Source of the DNA: Cymodocea nodosa
Lineage: Eukaryota > Streptophyta > Magnoliopsida > Alismatales > Cymodoceaceae
NCBI GenBank assembly: GCA_036874045.1
Contig: JAZBRI010000010.1
Span: 4,608,001-4,672,000, forward strand
Direction of reading: 5' to 3'
DNA length: 64,000 bases
Part shown: piece after piece, positions 32,284 to 44,024 of the stretch
How the letters are laid out: each line of letters begins with the position of its first letter
Numbering within the stretch: position 1 is the first letter of the stretch
The notes under the pieces: model-generated
The model's database searches: none
What the model saw: only the letters and a program-made list of their open reading frames with translations
Told to the model about the DNA's origin: nothing
Made by a program: the position numbers and the translations under genes

Positions 32284-33628
32284 TGTTAGTTCAATTATTT
32301 ATTAGTTAATTTTGATGATGAAAAACATGTGGTTTAATTATTTCTGCCATATTTTAGTTGTCTTTTTATTCCAATGAATCTTGGCTAACTAATGTGTACT
32401 CAAAGTCCTTTAAATTAGATTTCGACAGGTTATTTTGTTTACAGTGTATTGATCGGAGAGTTATTTTATAAGTCGCCGATCAAAACAAGACAAATCAGAT
32501 GGTTGAGCTTCTCTCCTAGCTTTTCGGACAATTATATCAGTAACTATTCGAAAGGTATTTATTTTCGGTGAGTTAAGTTCTTTTATGTTCGGATATGACT
32601 TTTATGATAAGTATCTGAAATCCCTTCAGTTTTGGATAGTTAAGGCTTTTCTTTCCAGATAGTTAGATGTTTCTCTGATTTAATATATTTTTGGTTACTT
32701 TCTCCTAAAGGACACGTGCCAGTCTCTCATCGCTTGACTTAAGTGACTTTTTGGAAAGTTACGATGTAACAATCCAAAACTCTTAAGAATCGGAGAGTTA
32801 CCTTTAGTAAGTATCCGAAATTGGTTTTAAGCTTCAAATAGTTAATTTTCTATTATTTCCAACTTAAGTGACTTTTCGGAAGGTTACCTGTGTAACTATC
32901 CGAAATGACTTAAGGATCGGAGAGTTATCTTTTATAAGTATCCGAAACATGCCTTCTCTATCGGATAGTTTATTTTTATATATTGTATGATGCTTTTTCA
33001 GAAGGACACGTGTTTCAATTTTAATACATGACTTAAGTGGTCTTTCGGTATGTTAGTTCTATCTATCCGAAATGGTTTTGAGTTTCAGTAGGTTATCCTT
33101 TTAAGTCTTCGATTTTCTAAAAGCCTTTAAAGATTTTATTTTTACAAAAACTACAACTATTATTAATTGACTAATCTTTGTGGCAAGATATCTTTTGATT
33201 GCAGATCTCAACTTTATTATGGTTGAAGGTTACCGGAAATGAATTACTGCTTAAGGCATTTGACCTTTTCAGAATTCTTTCCACTTATGCAAATCTCAAA
33301 GGAAAAATAAAAAGGATTTGCAAAAAACTGAAACATCAACACAAAATTTTTCAACACTCGAAAGAAGAAATTGTCTGCTCAACAATTCTGCAAACACTTT
33401 GAAGATTCATCTGCAACAAAGTCTAGAAGATCAATAGCTGCAAATCAATCAAGAATTCTCCTTAGAGCTTCTATGTCAACTCTTCATTGGAGTTGATCTT
33501 GTCTTGTGTGTCGTGTTCTTTTTGAGTCTGTGACTCCTAGTTTTAAAATGTTGTCTCTTTTGTGTTAAAACCCTAACTCACAAGGGTGTTGTTTTTTTTT
33601 TTTTTTTTTTTTCAAGGTCCTCCTTAGA

Positions 33629-33812
33629 CACTCAAACAGCCTGATGAACACCAGGAGTATCCTTAGAGGTGATAGAAGGTGAACCTTCATGAACACTCAA
33701 ACAGCCTGGTATATACCAGGAGTATCCATGGAGGTGATAACATGTGAGTCTCAATAGACACTCAAATGGCGTGGTATACACCAGAAGTATCTAAAGAGAC
33801 GAAAGCTTGTAG
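33629..33812 (-). repeat. 65-bp tandem repeat, three units, in the 5S-like retroposon
   Basis: CACTCAAA anchors at 33629, 33694 and 33759 (spacing 65). Each unit carries a short ACC-AGGAGTAT palindromic motif and a GAGGTGATA-like block, between the 5S-like head and the poly(A) tail. Confidence 0.88.
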
Positions 33813-33896
33813 GGGGCCTTGCTAGGCCCACTTTGGTAAGTGATGCTCACAGCTACAGCTTGCCAATGCTTGAGCAGAGTCAACACTACTGCCCAT

Positions 33897-34013
33897 AGGC
33901 ACTGCACGAGAACTTCCCAAGTGGTCACCCATCCTAGTTCTGCACCCGCCCAAACACAGTTAACTCCAGAGTTCTTATAGGAGTCAATGCCTGGTAGTAG
34001 GTGTAAATGCACC
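33897..34013 (-). pseudogene. 5S rRNA-like head with intact internal control region
   Basis: By hand against the plant 5S sequence I remember, about 59 of 71 bases agree from AGAACTC to CTCGTG. The 5' 45 bases are more diverged. Boxes needed for RNA polymerase III (A-box, C-box) look preserved. It is not a functional rRNA gene. Confidence 0.72.
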
Positions 34014-34428
34014 TAACTCACAAGGTTGGGGCCTTGGTGAAGAGAGTGAAGTGTGATACTTCACTTGCTCAAGATTGGGGTCTTGAGTACACAAAGTTGG
34101 TGCTTTGTGTGAGGTTTTTGTTTAGCCTTTAAAAACATCTGTAAGGTTGTTGCTTAGCTTGCAAAAGCAACTTGTTTAAGGTTTGTGCTTAGCCTTAAAA
34201 GCACTTAGTGGAATTCTCAAGGTTGTAGCCTTGAGGAGTGGACTACCCAGTTTGGGGAACCACTATAAATCTCTTTGTGTTCTTTACTTTCTGCATTGCT
34301 TGTTTTAATTCTAAAATCAATTAATTAGGGTTCATTAATGTCAACAACTTCCGAAATTTTTAAAAGCAAAATAAACTTGATTAGGACACTATTCACCCCC
34401 CTCTAGTGTGCCATTCGATCCTTTCAAG

Positions 34429-34440
34429 TGGTATCAGAGC
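34429..34440 (+). other. Primer-binding site (tRNA-iMet) of copia B
   Basis: TGGTATCAGAGC, a perfect 12-base complement of the plant initiator tRNA-Met, two bases after the LTR end. Confidence 0.95.
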
Positions 34441-34478
34441 AGGTTATCTCTGTAATAGATTTAATCAATCTGAGATCA

Positions 34479-35107
34479 ATGGCAGAGGGTTAGCATGTAC
34501 ACCGACCTCCATTGTTTGATGGCAATAACTATGGTTTTTGGAAAAATAAAATGACTAACTTTTTGAAATCCATGGATGTGAAGGTATGGAGAACAGTAGT
34601 TCATAGTATACATCTTCCAGATGTTCCTGAAGACATGTGGAATGATGAAGATGAGAAGAAAATTCAAATGGATGCAAGAGGAATGAATGCACTAACTTGT
34701 GCAATCACTACTGATATATACAACAAGATTTTTGCTTGTTCTACTGCACATGAAGCTTGGCGTGCATTAGAAATTACTTATGAGGGAACAAATGAAGTGA
34801 AGGATACAAAAATCAGTATCCTACTAAGAAAGTATGAGATGTTCAAAATGAAAGAGAATGAGAGTATCGCTGATCTCATATCTCGTTTCATTGAAATCAT
34901 AAATGGACTGAAGAATCTCAAGAAAGAATTTCCCATGAAAGAATAGGTTATCAAAGTCTTGAGAAGCCTGAACAAAGATTGGAAAGCTAAGGCTACCTCC
35001 CTAAAAGATTCAAAGGATATGAGGACTTTCACTCTGGAAGATCTCACTAGCAATCTGTTAGCCTATGAGACTCAACTGAAAGACTGGAAAGAAGAGGAAG
35101 GAGAAAC
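34479..35107 (+). pseudogene. Copia B gag, N-terminal part
   Basis: ATG 34479 opens MAEG, a stop, then HVHRPPLFDGNNYGFWKNKM, the DUF4219/UBN2 gag of Sireviruses. It continues with DARGMNALTCAITTDIYNK, AHEAWRALEITYEGTNEVK, ISILLRKYEMFKM and ESIADLISRFIEIINGL. A second stop is at 34944. It resumes as VIKVLRSLNKDWKAK and TLEDLTSNLLAYE and is cut at 35107 by LTR C. After removal of that insert the frame continues at 40512. Confidence 0.9.
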
Positions 35108-36700
35108 TGTTAGGATCGATAGGCTTCACCAGAGGGGAGGTGAATGGAGAACAGTGTGAATTAAAGCCTATTTTTCACTTTACTAACTAATTTGATTAAT
35201 CAATTTGCACAAGTAATAAACAGATAACAATATCATGCACAGCGGAAATAAAGGTAAGAAATACAAGAGAATTTTAGGTAGTTCACCAACTAGGCTAGTC
35301 CACCCCCAAGGGTCACTTGGGCTTCACTAAGTGTCTCAACACTTATACACTTGCTTTCAAGTCGAAGCAAGAACCAACCACACAGAAGTTTTCAGGTATA
35401 AACTCCAGAAAACCAACACTTAGAAGTTTTCAGGTATAAACTCCAGAAAACCAACCTCTTGAGTTTTCAGGTCGAAACTCAAACCAACAACTGAATGTAG
35501 CTTTTAGGTTGAAGCCATGAACCAAATGATCCTTCTTGGATCAGACTTTCAGCACATGGAGAGCTTTAAGAATTTTCTTGTAAATTTAGCTTTCAATTGA
35601 TTCTTTATTGAACTGAATTTGAGCTTTCTTCTATATCAGTAATTGATCTACAATGTATACTGTATCTCTGTATGTATATGAGCAAAAAGCTGTCTAAATC
35701 CGTTGTCTGTATCTTGTATATATACTTGATATGTACAATGATCATATTTTCTTCCAACGGATGTATTCTACTGTACTTACTAAATAATCAGACCTAAATA
35801 TGGTAAGTTACCGTTCTGTCTAATATTCAGTAAATAACCTTCAGAAAATCTCAGGCTTTTGGATGGTTATAAAAATAACTTACTGAAAAGCATCCATAAC
35901 TTGCCGATTCATCACTCATGTTCTGTTCTCTGAGTCACGTGAGGATTTTAAGTTGCTCACGTGTAAAGTCAAGTGTTTGGAGTCTTGCATTTAACTTACC
36001 GAAAGAGCTCCTGATTTTCGAATAGTTAACTGTTGTAACTTACCAAACGTTCATTTAAGCCTTTGACAACTGTTCCTTCAAAACTGCACGTGCATAAAAA
36101 CATAACTTAAGTTTCGAATAGTTAAGCCATAACTCACCGAAACTCTCTTGAGATTTCGGATAGTTATCTTTCTAACTCTCTAAAAAACCCATCTGAACAT
36201 CTGTCTGGAATTCTACACGTGGGAAAATCACTAACTTAAGTTTCGGATAGTTAAACCATAACTCACCAAAATTCTCTTGAGATTTCGGATAGTTATCTTT
36301 CTAACTCTCCGAAAACTTAAATGATCTTCTTTTTGGAATTCTACACGTGGCAATTTCAATAACTTAAGTTTCGGATAGTTAAACTGTAACTTACCGAAAC
36401 TCTCTTTTGAAATTTCGGATAGTTATCTAACTCTCTGATTTTTCTCTTTTAAGCTTTCAACTGCTAGCATCTCCATTTTGCACGTGCGTAATAAAATGAC
36501 TTAAGTTCCGGAAAGTTATGCTTGTAACTTACTGAAAAACTCAAATAGTTATCTAACTCTCCGAAAAGAAAACTTGGATAGTTATCTAACTCTCCGACAA
36601 GTCCTTTAAGCTTCCATTCTGTATTTTTACACGTGGTTTATTGAATGACTTAACTTTTAGATAGTTATACCTGTAACTCTCTGTAAACGCTTTTGTATGT
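35108..36700 (-). repeat. Solo LTR C, left part (copia/Sirevirus type)
   Basis: Plus strand TGTTAGGATCGATAGG...; the other end, ...GGTCCTAACA, is at 40506. GAAAC duplications at 35103-35107 and 40507-40511 prove the insertion. Element orientation is minus (LTR end CGATCCTAACA on the left). It contains a 129-bp array at 36104-36480 with TTTCGGATAGTTA, TAACTCACCGAAA and ACACGTGG motifs. No internal coding region or PBS, so a solo LTR. Interrupted by gypsy D. Confidence 0.85.
36104..36490. repeat. 129-bp tandem repeat, three units, in LTR C
   Basis: AACTTAAG anchors at 36104, 36233 and 36361. Each unit has AACTTAAGTTTCG(G/A)ATAGTTA, CATAACTCACCGAAA-like, TTTCGGATAGTTATC, CTAACTCTCCGAAAA and CACGTG. 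It uses the same parts as the arrays in LTRs A and B. Confidence 0.88.
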
Positions 36701-38866
36701 TGTTAAATTAACGGCAAAAGCACAAATTTTACATTTATAACCGCAAGCGCACGGTGCCCATTGTAATAAGCATGTGCAAGTACAGGTTGAATCCACAAGG
36801 AGTTTGTCTTAAATAATTTTATTAAAATGATTGTTTGATAAAAAATCCACTCTATTAATTCTATAATTAAAACTCTAATTACATGCAATTAAGTTACAAT
36901 TTACAAAAATACAATAAAGATTTCAAAGGTAGCATAAAACTTGTTAATTCCTAGAGCTAATAGCTAGAAAACTCAAGAAAATCTTAAGTTCACGTTTCTG
37001 GAATCACAGAAATTAGTCAGAATTCTAACTCTTCTTCCTTCCAACCTGGACATTGAAAAATCCAGAGAAAATATTGGTTGGAAAGTACATCGAGTTGTCT
37101 TTAAAATGTCAGTGATTTCCCGGAGTAATTCACTCTAGGTTGCTGCCAAAGTTGGATATAAAAACAGTGCGCAAAACGATTCTGAAAACTTTCCAAAAAC
37201 GCATCGTTAGTGTAAAAATCATAACCCAATCAAATCTTCATGAAATACCACGAAATCACTGCGCCTTGAAAGATAACTCTTTTCTCTAATCAGAAAAATT
37301 TACAGGAAAACATTTTGGAACGTACAAAAGCAAGGCAACACGAAGGCGTCGAGCACAATTTCTGTCACTCGACCAGTAAAACAGAGCAGATGCTACCTTC
37401 GAAAGAAAAATCGAAAAATCGAAGAAATGCATTCTAAAAAATTCTAATAACACTACATACGTATCGTACACTTAAAGTAATTACAAAAAAAGCTATAAAA
37501 CGACATATAACTCAGAGAAATCAAGTCGTACAACATATAACAAAACAGAACATGCATTGGAATTTACAGCAAATAGGATATACACGCATTCACAAGGGTT
37601 AAGAGTTAGTTTTATGCACAACATTCACATATTCACATGAAGCAACTATATTCCATGAGATCTAATCTAAAACAACTATTTAAATTAAAGAAATAAAGAT
37701 TTAACAAACATCCTAAACGTGCATATATTTATAAATTAAAAATACCTAAATACTCATACACATTTGATATGAAAATATGTTTACAAGTATGAGGATCTCT
37801 CCCTTCTCTTTTACCTTTAATTCATCCACTTCTCTTCAAGCATTTGATCCCTATTTGATGATGAACCACTTTGTCCACTCCTCTACAAGGCTGTCACCAC
37901 TTGCAAATCACGTCCAAAGGGGAACCGCCTATGTTTGCTTTGGAGAAAATGGGTTGCACGTCCTCAATCCACTTCTAAGATATATGGATTTATTGGCTTT
38001 CCTCTCAATTTTGATGCTTCCTATTACCTCATCTTGAAGATCACGTCCCAACCTCTTCCAATGCTGCACACGTGCCTCCAATACCACCGATTTCACCTGT
38101 GGAGGTCCTTCCGTATGTCAGCTTGGAGTGGAGAGAAGGAGGTCTTCTAGTATTAGGGGGAAGGCGCCTAAGCTCACCAATCTTGGAGGAAAACTCTTCC
38201 AAAATCTTGGGTGGAAGAGGATGGACGAAAATTGGAGTTGGAGTTCTTGCCCTTGCGTGGAGGAGAAAGAGGAGATGATCTTTCCTTTGGCCAACCATCC
38301 TCTTTTACTTTCCATTGTCATCCATCTATGGAAATATTTCAAACACCTTCCAATTTGTGGCCTCTAATTTAGGCAAGCTTTAATCATTGATTGATTGATT
38401 GGTGGATTGATTTGGAGTTTGAATTGGATGACCATGAGTTGTTGATTTCCCATGATTTAATCTAAGGATCCACGTCCTCACCTACAACAACTCAAAAGAT
38501 AACATTAAATGCATATGCACATTACACATAAATTGCTACACAATTATAAAGCAAAAATGAAATGTGCATAATATATTGCTTGCTCAATTGAGGATTATTT
38601 GATTTCATATCTTAATGATAATTCTTTTAAGATATGCATGAAATCAATATATAAATTACTTATATCTACACATGGGCTAATTGACTAGGTGTTAATTTAA
38701 TAAAGGATAAATTTGTGCATTATTGACTATTTAACCAATAAAACATGCATAATTCTAAAATATGATTTTCATGTAATCTTTCATAAGAACATATATAATG
38801 ATGACTTATAATCCTTAATAGGCATGAATTAACATATATAAAATGCACAAAATGATACTTTACACA
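36701..38866 (-). repeat. LTR D, about 2166 bp
   Basis: Plus strand TGTTAAATTAACGGC...ACTTTACACA; element orientation TGTGTAAAGT...TTTAACA. The U5 end on the left carries the CCTTGTGGATTCAACCTG-type block and TGCGCTTGCGG shared with LTRs A and E. The small frames on both strands at 37286-38367 lie wholly within it and show no family resemblance. Confidence 0.75.
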
Positions 38867-38900
38867 CCCCATACTTAGTCTTTGCTAGTCCCTTAGCAAA
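38867..38900 (-). other. Terminal hairpin-polypurine tract of gypsy D
   Basis: Minus strand TTTGCTAAGGGACTAGCAAA (38881-38900, identical to gypsy A) then GACTAAGTATGGGG against the LTR. Confidence 0.8.
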
Positions 38901-40157
38901 GGACTAAAACTAAACAATGATAACATAAAGCCCATATGAAAATGCACTTATTAAAAAATAGAAAACAAAAATAACTAATAAACAAATAACAAAAATAAAA
39001 CTAACCTAAGCCACTTTCGTAGGGATCACGACTACACTTAGCATGTGTAGCAAGCCTTTAAACCCCTAGGTCACCCTAGTGGTGGAGTTGTGTCTCTAGA
39101 GGGTTTTTAGCAGATATACCCACAAAATCCAAAACAAAATATAAAACAACACAATTGAAAGGCAAAAATGACAAAAATATGCTCTTGGTTTCCTAAACAT
39201 GGATAAAGTTGCTTTTAAGTAGTCTTTACCTATTAGCTTCACCTTTATTCAATCACCCTCTCACCTTTCTAGATTAGATTCAAATAATCATTCAATTTCC
39301 ATCCTAAGAAAGTAGAGTACTATATAAATAAGTGTATGTGAAAATAGCCAAGACTAAGAAATAACCTACTCAACTCCCTCCAAGTTACCTAGGTAATCCC
39401 AAAGGTCTATCCTTGAGTCCATTGTCCTTTTATTTTGACTCTTTTTTTTTTTCTTTTCTTTTTTTTCTTTTTTTAGATTACCTCCTACTCCAGCACCTTT
39501 TTACGCGACCACAATCCCTTACTTAGGGGAAAGTTGATCGGTTACTTAGTAGCTTTTGTAAGAACAAGTAATCAATCTCTCTTCTACTTTTTCTTTTTCT
39601 TTTTCTTTTTTTTATTTTTTTTTATTTTTTATTTCTCTCTCCCTAGCCCTCTACCCTTAAGAGTGCCTCCCACATCATTGTGTAGGAACGGGCAATTTTA
39701 CCTTAGCCGTTTTATTCTACCCTTCTCATAGGACAACCCCAAGGTATATTCCTAAGTTTTTACCTAAGTTTCCCTTCAAGAGGAGTGGTTCCTTCCTAGT
39801 CAAGGCCTCATGTAAGTGCAATACTACATATAAGCTTAAAAATATGGATGGTTTTGAATTTTATTCTTCTCCTCCCCTTAAGGTTTAAGGGTTTCTTTCC
39901 TAAAGGATTCACTTTTAGGTCTCAATTATACTTAAAAGAACTCTATCCATTAGGGCCTATGAGCATTTATAAAACAAAATAAACAAGAAAAAGTACAAAA
40001 TTGAAAAAAAACTATCGTCAAATGCCTCCCCCCCATACCTAAATTTTGCATTGTCCCCAATGTAAAAGAAAGTATTTAGGCAATTAGATAAAAAGCATGA
40101 AGACGACAAAAACAAAAGAAACAAACCATGACAAGCAAGAAAGGAATACACCCCCAT
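38901..40157 (-). other. Gypsy D 3' non-coding region
   Basis: AT-rich with T-runs (39440-39470, 39590-39640). It contains an internal tract whose minus strand reads CATTGGGGACAATG, GCAAAATTTAGGTAT, then seven G and AGG (40026-40062). This matches gypsy A's internal tract. No coding frame supported. Confidence 0.7.
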
Positions 40158-40506
40158 ACCCGAAAAGTCCTTTAAGCTTCCGAATAGTTAACTCCTTAAC
40201 TATCCGATCATTCAATCAACTTAACTATCTGATATAATAACTCTCCAAAGGCTTTGTAAAATTCAGATAGTTATCCTTCTAACTGTCCGATAGTCTTGCT
40301 GCTGATTTAAACTTACTCTTCAGACCTGTAACTATCCGATTTTCCTGTAAGTTTAAGGCAGTATTATCTGGAAACTTCTCCATCTATTCATCTACATGGA
40401 ATTTGTTCTATCTGCCTTTTGATTTAATGCTGCACTGACTTAACTGTGAAATACAATATGTTTCCTCACATAGGTTTTGCATTATCAAAATACTAGGGTC
40501 CTAACA
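40158..40506 (-). repeat. Solo LTR C, right part (5' end of the LTR)
   Basis: Carries further AACTATCCGA / TCGGATAGTTA motifs and ends TCCTAACA at 40506 before the GAAAC duplication. In element orientation it starts TGTTAGGACCCTAG, then TATTTTGATAATGCA. Confidence 0.82.
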
Positions 40507-40511
40507 GAAAC

Positions 40512-41740
40512 CTCAAGGAAGACTGAAAAGAAAAAGGAGCTTGCATTGAAACCTCAACAACCATCTAAGGAGCCTGTTAATGAGTTTCTAAAAGAATTAG
40601 CTTGTATTATTAGAAAATACAGAAAATTCTGGAAGAAAGGAAAAAGTCATGATAAAGGGAAGCAATCTGCTACAAAATGCTTCAACTGCAACAAATATGG
40701 GCATTTTCAGAGCCAATGCACATATCAAAAGAAGAATGAAAGAAAGAACTTTGACAAGAAGAAATCTCATGGAAAATAGAAATTTCATCAGAGAAGATTT
40801 AATCAAGGAAAGAAGAAAGCATTCCAAGTTACTTGGGATGATTCTATAGAATCTGAAGTATCTGAAGGTACCAGTATTGATGCTACACAAACTGAGTCCG
40901 AGTTTGAAGAACTAGCCAATGTCTATTTTATGGCTAACACTAATGAGGTACATTCTGATTCTAATATACCTGAGGAAATTATTTTTGATAATGATTCTGA
41001 TGTATTTGATATAAATCAAGATGATTATAATGAATTATTGGAAGAACTGAAAAATATCAGTTTGGAAAATTCTATGTTAAAAAGGAAATTATCAAATAGT
41101 AATAAAATTGCTGCTAAGTTAGAAAAAGAAATTACTACATTAAAAACTGAAAATTCTATATTAAAGAAAAATAAATTTGTTGCTGATAGTTATGATATGC
41201 ATGATAAAATTTCTGAACTTGAAAAATATAATTCAGAACTTATTAAAGAACTAAAGGATAGATTTTTAGAAAACAAAAGGCTACAAGATGAATCTAAAAA
41301 ATTAAATGAAAAACTTAAAAATCGGTGTGTTGAAAATTCTAGTTCTAATACTGATATAGAAAAACTAGAACAAGAAATTGGTAGATTAAAATTTAAACTA
41401 GGAGCTTTTACTAAAGGAGATAAGAAACTGAAAAATATTATTAATAATTATAAAGTCTTTGGTGATAGAACTAGTATAGGTTTCGACTATGAACCACCAA
41501 AAACATATGCTTCTATTAACTTTTCAAACAACTATAAAATGGATTATGGAAATGGCTATTTGAAAATAATTAATAAAGAGAAAGTTATCTATGTGTTAAA
41601 AAAAAATGCTATTAATCGAAATAACACATGGATTTCAAAACATAATAGATTTCAAATATTCTCCACTAACAAAAATGGACCCAAGAAAATATGGGTACCA
41701 AAGGATGTGATTATGACTATTCTTGCAGGTCAAAACTAAA
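40512..41740 (+). pseudogene. Copia B gag, C-terminal part
   Basis: Continues the gag frame after LTR C. Basic region, then an intact CCHC knuckle CFNCNKYGHFQSQC (about 40678). FQVTWDDSIESE is followed by an acidic segment, as in Sirevirus gags. A coiled-coil of roughly 130 residues follows (LLEELKNISLENSMLKRKL, LEKEITTLKTENSIL, ISELEKYNSELIKEL, IEKLEQEIGRLKFKLG). It ends with SIGFDYEPPKT and GPKKIWVPK. One stop near 40777, then TAA at 41737. Confidence 0.87.
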
Positions 41741-42181
41741 AGATCATGATGGGTGATAGACAGTGGTGCTTCAAAGCATATGACTGGAGATAAATCTGTC
41801 CTAAAAGACCTGAAGAAGATTGATGGAGGAAATGTCAGATTTGGCAATGATAAAAAATGTAAGATTATTGGTATCGGATCTGTTTATGTAAATGATAAAA
41901 TGGTTATAGATAATGTCTTACTAGTTGAAAATTTAGAGCATAATTTAATTAGGATTACTCAGTTAGAAGATAAAGGTTATATGATTTGGTTTAAATCTAA
42001 GTAGTGCCTTGTTATTGATGAAAATTCTAATGAAGTTAAATTTACTACTCATAGAAGAAATGATGTATGTTTCCTAAATTTACCTGATGATGTTTCTACC
42101 ACTGATTCCTGTTTAATTGCAAATAATTTAGATAATGCATGGTTATGGCATCATAGACTAGGTCATATTCATATGAAGTAG
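41741..42181 (+). pseudogene. Copia B protease and GAG-pre-integrase, 5' part
   Basis: VIDSGASKHMTGDKS is the aspartic protease site, in a frame shifted from gag. NVLLVENLEHNLIRITQLED is the conserved flap/dimer region. WLWHHRLGHIHMK starts the pre-integrase zinc domain and is cut by solo LTR A at 42181. A stop is at 42002. Confidence 0.88.
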
Positions 42182-44024
42182 TGTTTAGAATGAAAAAGTG
42201 CATAATATTTAGCTTATCATATGAGAATTAAGTCATTATGTTATAATTGCACTGTTATATGCTTTAATGAAAGAATCTGCATAATTTCAAAGAATTAGCA
42301 TGAATTTAAGACATTTCTGAATTGTCGGTAAGTTGTTGGTTTTTAATTCTTTAGTATCTGAATTTTTTGTTATTTTGGAGAGTTATATTGCATGTACTAG
42401 ATAGTTATGTTTTAAACGCTAAAAGAATATTTAGGTGAACAGTAACAACTTGTTGAGTTACAGGTTTAAAGGTATAAAAAGATCACGTGAGAACTCGTTG
42501 AGTTAGCGAGTAAAAACCTTAAGTTATATATCTTAACTCGTTAAGCTAGCATAACTGTACGCGTTGAGTTACATGAATACACACTAAGGTAACGTGTTAG
42601 ATTAGCAACTTATTTCTTTATTGCACGAGTTTTATAGTTAAATCAATGAAGTAAGTCCGTTGAGTTATCTGTAACTCCACGGACCATTTATTTTCTAATA
42701 TGCCACTGTAGCGGTTACAGAAACAGGACATTCGAAGGAAAACCATGATTGCACGTATCACGTAGGAATTCACTTGTGGAAGGGAGAAGAAATCACCATC
42801 ATTGATATGAATGAAGGAAATCCAACTGATCATCTAAGCAGAAGTAGTTACCACTAAAGAAATATAAAAGAAAAGGAGAAAAGACGAAGAAGGGTGGCTA
42901 GTGTGTGTAGAGGAGGACAAACCAAGCTATCTGCAAGTAGCATCGGAAGTTCCCTGAAGTACCACACCAACCACCACAACCACAACCATCACACCATAAT
43001 AACCAACCATCAGAGGTCTGTGAGGATACTTTCTTAATGTCGGGTCGATTCCGAGCCAAACATAGTACCTAACAACCACTGTGAGGAGTGATCACGTCGC
43101 AGGAAGGGAAACCATTTTCACCAAGCACCGACTCATATCTCAGGAGAACGTAAAGCTTCTAGCCTTGGTTTCGGGTTGATGCCAGTATGCTGAAGAGAAG
43201 ATCATCTTGCAATTCTGGACTCATGATTCTATAGGGAGAGGAGGCAGAATTGTAAGTGATTAAGTTTTCAGTGGTGTAATCGCGTCGCATGTAGTGACAA
43301 AAGTTTTTACTATCGATAGAGATTACTTTTACATTTCACCTTTCGCCCATTTTCATGATCATATCAAAACAAAAATACCAAAAACAACTTATCTATGTTT
43401 ATAGTTAGTATTTGAGTGTTGTATTGTTTGTTTTGTATCGTGATTGATGTTATCATTATTAGTGTTTTGAATGTTTCATGTTTGTTTAATTTAGAAAATA
43501 GAAAATAGTTTTACAGTTTACTAAATTGAATCGTTCCTAATACTTAAAGATTTTAATGGTTACTGTTTGAAATATCTGAATGTTAGTGTTGTTGAATGAT
43601 AAATCTAATATTAACTAGTATTATAGTGCTTAATTGATGTTATTTACAATATGTGGAACCACCCAATGGTTGGCCGAATTCCTCTGTAAATAGTAGTATT
43701 AAACTGGATAGATAGCTTCGTTGAGTTACTTCAATTCCATGAGGTTAGTCTGTTGAGTTAGCTATAACTCAACGGAGTGCTTACTGAATATATAAATTTC
43801 CTTATTAAAAACGGAACAGTACATAGTTCTACCTCAATTCTTTGTGGGATCGACCTGTACTTGTAGATAAATACAATGTGCACTGTGCACTTGCAATTAA
43901 AATACAAATTGGAATTAATATCTAATTTGTGTGAAAGATTGTTTGTTGACTTCTAAAAAGGAATTACTGATAAGCATAAAGATAAATTAACTAAGTTACA
44001 AACGGAAGTTAACAAGCCCAAACA
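42182..44024 (+). repeat. Solo LTR A, copy 4, 1843 bp
   Basis: TGTTTAGAATG...AGCCCAAACA, flanked by AGTAG (42177-42181 and 44025-44029). TATAAAAG near 42864, donor GTAAGT at 43252, U5 block at about 43850. The 137-bp array is absent. Instead, 42478-42630 aligns to Sire LTR sequence (CACGTGAGAACTCGTTGAG, then ACTCGTTAAGCTAGC). It inserted in the copia B pre-integrase domain; restoring the site joins HIHMK to LDKLAKKNL. Confidence 0.95.

Larger units (their letters stand above)
33586..34013 (-). mobile_element. 5S rRNA-headed SINE-like retroposon
   Basis: On the minus strand the insert starts GGTGCATTT at 34013. It runs through a region resembling plant 5S rRNA for about 115 bases, with ACTAGGATGGGTGACC and TGGGAAGTTCTCGTG at the C-box and AGTTAACTGTGTTTGGGC at the A-box. 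Then come a roughly 90-bp body, three 65-bp repeats and a 21-A tail (33592-33612) ending CAACAC. TAACTCACAAGG occurs on both sides (33574-33585 and 34014-34025), a candidate 12-14 bp target duplication. The 3' LTR lacks the insert. A Cassandra-type element was considered, but the tail argues for LINE-mediated retroposition. Confidence 0.72.
32284..34426 (+). repeat. Copia B 5' LTR, 2143 bp including a 0.43-kb insert
   Basis: TGTTAGTTCAATTA...CGATCCTTTCA. Matches 52029-53782 except for 33586-34013. Differences from the 3' LTR are mostly transitions. U3 (32510-33090) holds the ACACGTG / GACTTAAGTG / CGGATAGTTA-type array also seen in LTRs A and C. The 33199-33402 frame is part of the LTR, not a gene. 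Confidence 0.92.
36701..40157 (-). mobile_element. Gypsy D: 3' part of an Athila/Tat-like element inside LTR C
   Basis: Minus strand: 3' non-coding region (38867-40157) with an internal hairpin-polypurine tract (40026-40062) and a terminal one (38867-38900), then a 3' LTR (36701-38866). There is no coding region, and the 5' part is missing at about 40157, where sequence returns to LTR C. The right boundary is uncertain by tens of bases and no target duplication was found. Confidence 0.7.

Noticed and set aside
33586..34013. Functional 5S rRNA gene or Cassandra LTR
   Set aside because: Head diverges over its first 45 bases, lies within an LTR and ends in poly(A); no second LTR or PBS as a Cassandra element would need. 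Kept as a SINE-like element with that alternative stated.
37777..38367. Several overlapping ORFs on both strands in LTR D
   Set aside because: Fully contained in the LTR, mutually overlapping, no recognisable domain.
40507..40511. Gypsy D as the element flanked by GAAAC
   Set aside because: GAAAC borders the TGTTAGGA/TCCTAACA ends of LTR C; gypsy D lies inside that LTR with different termini.
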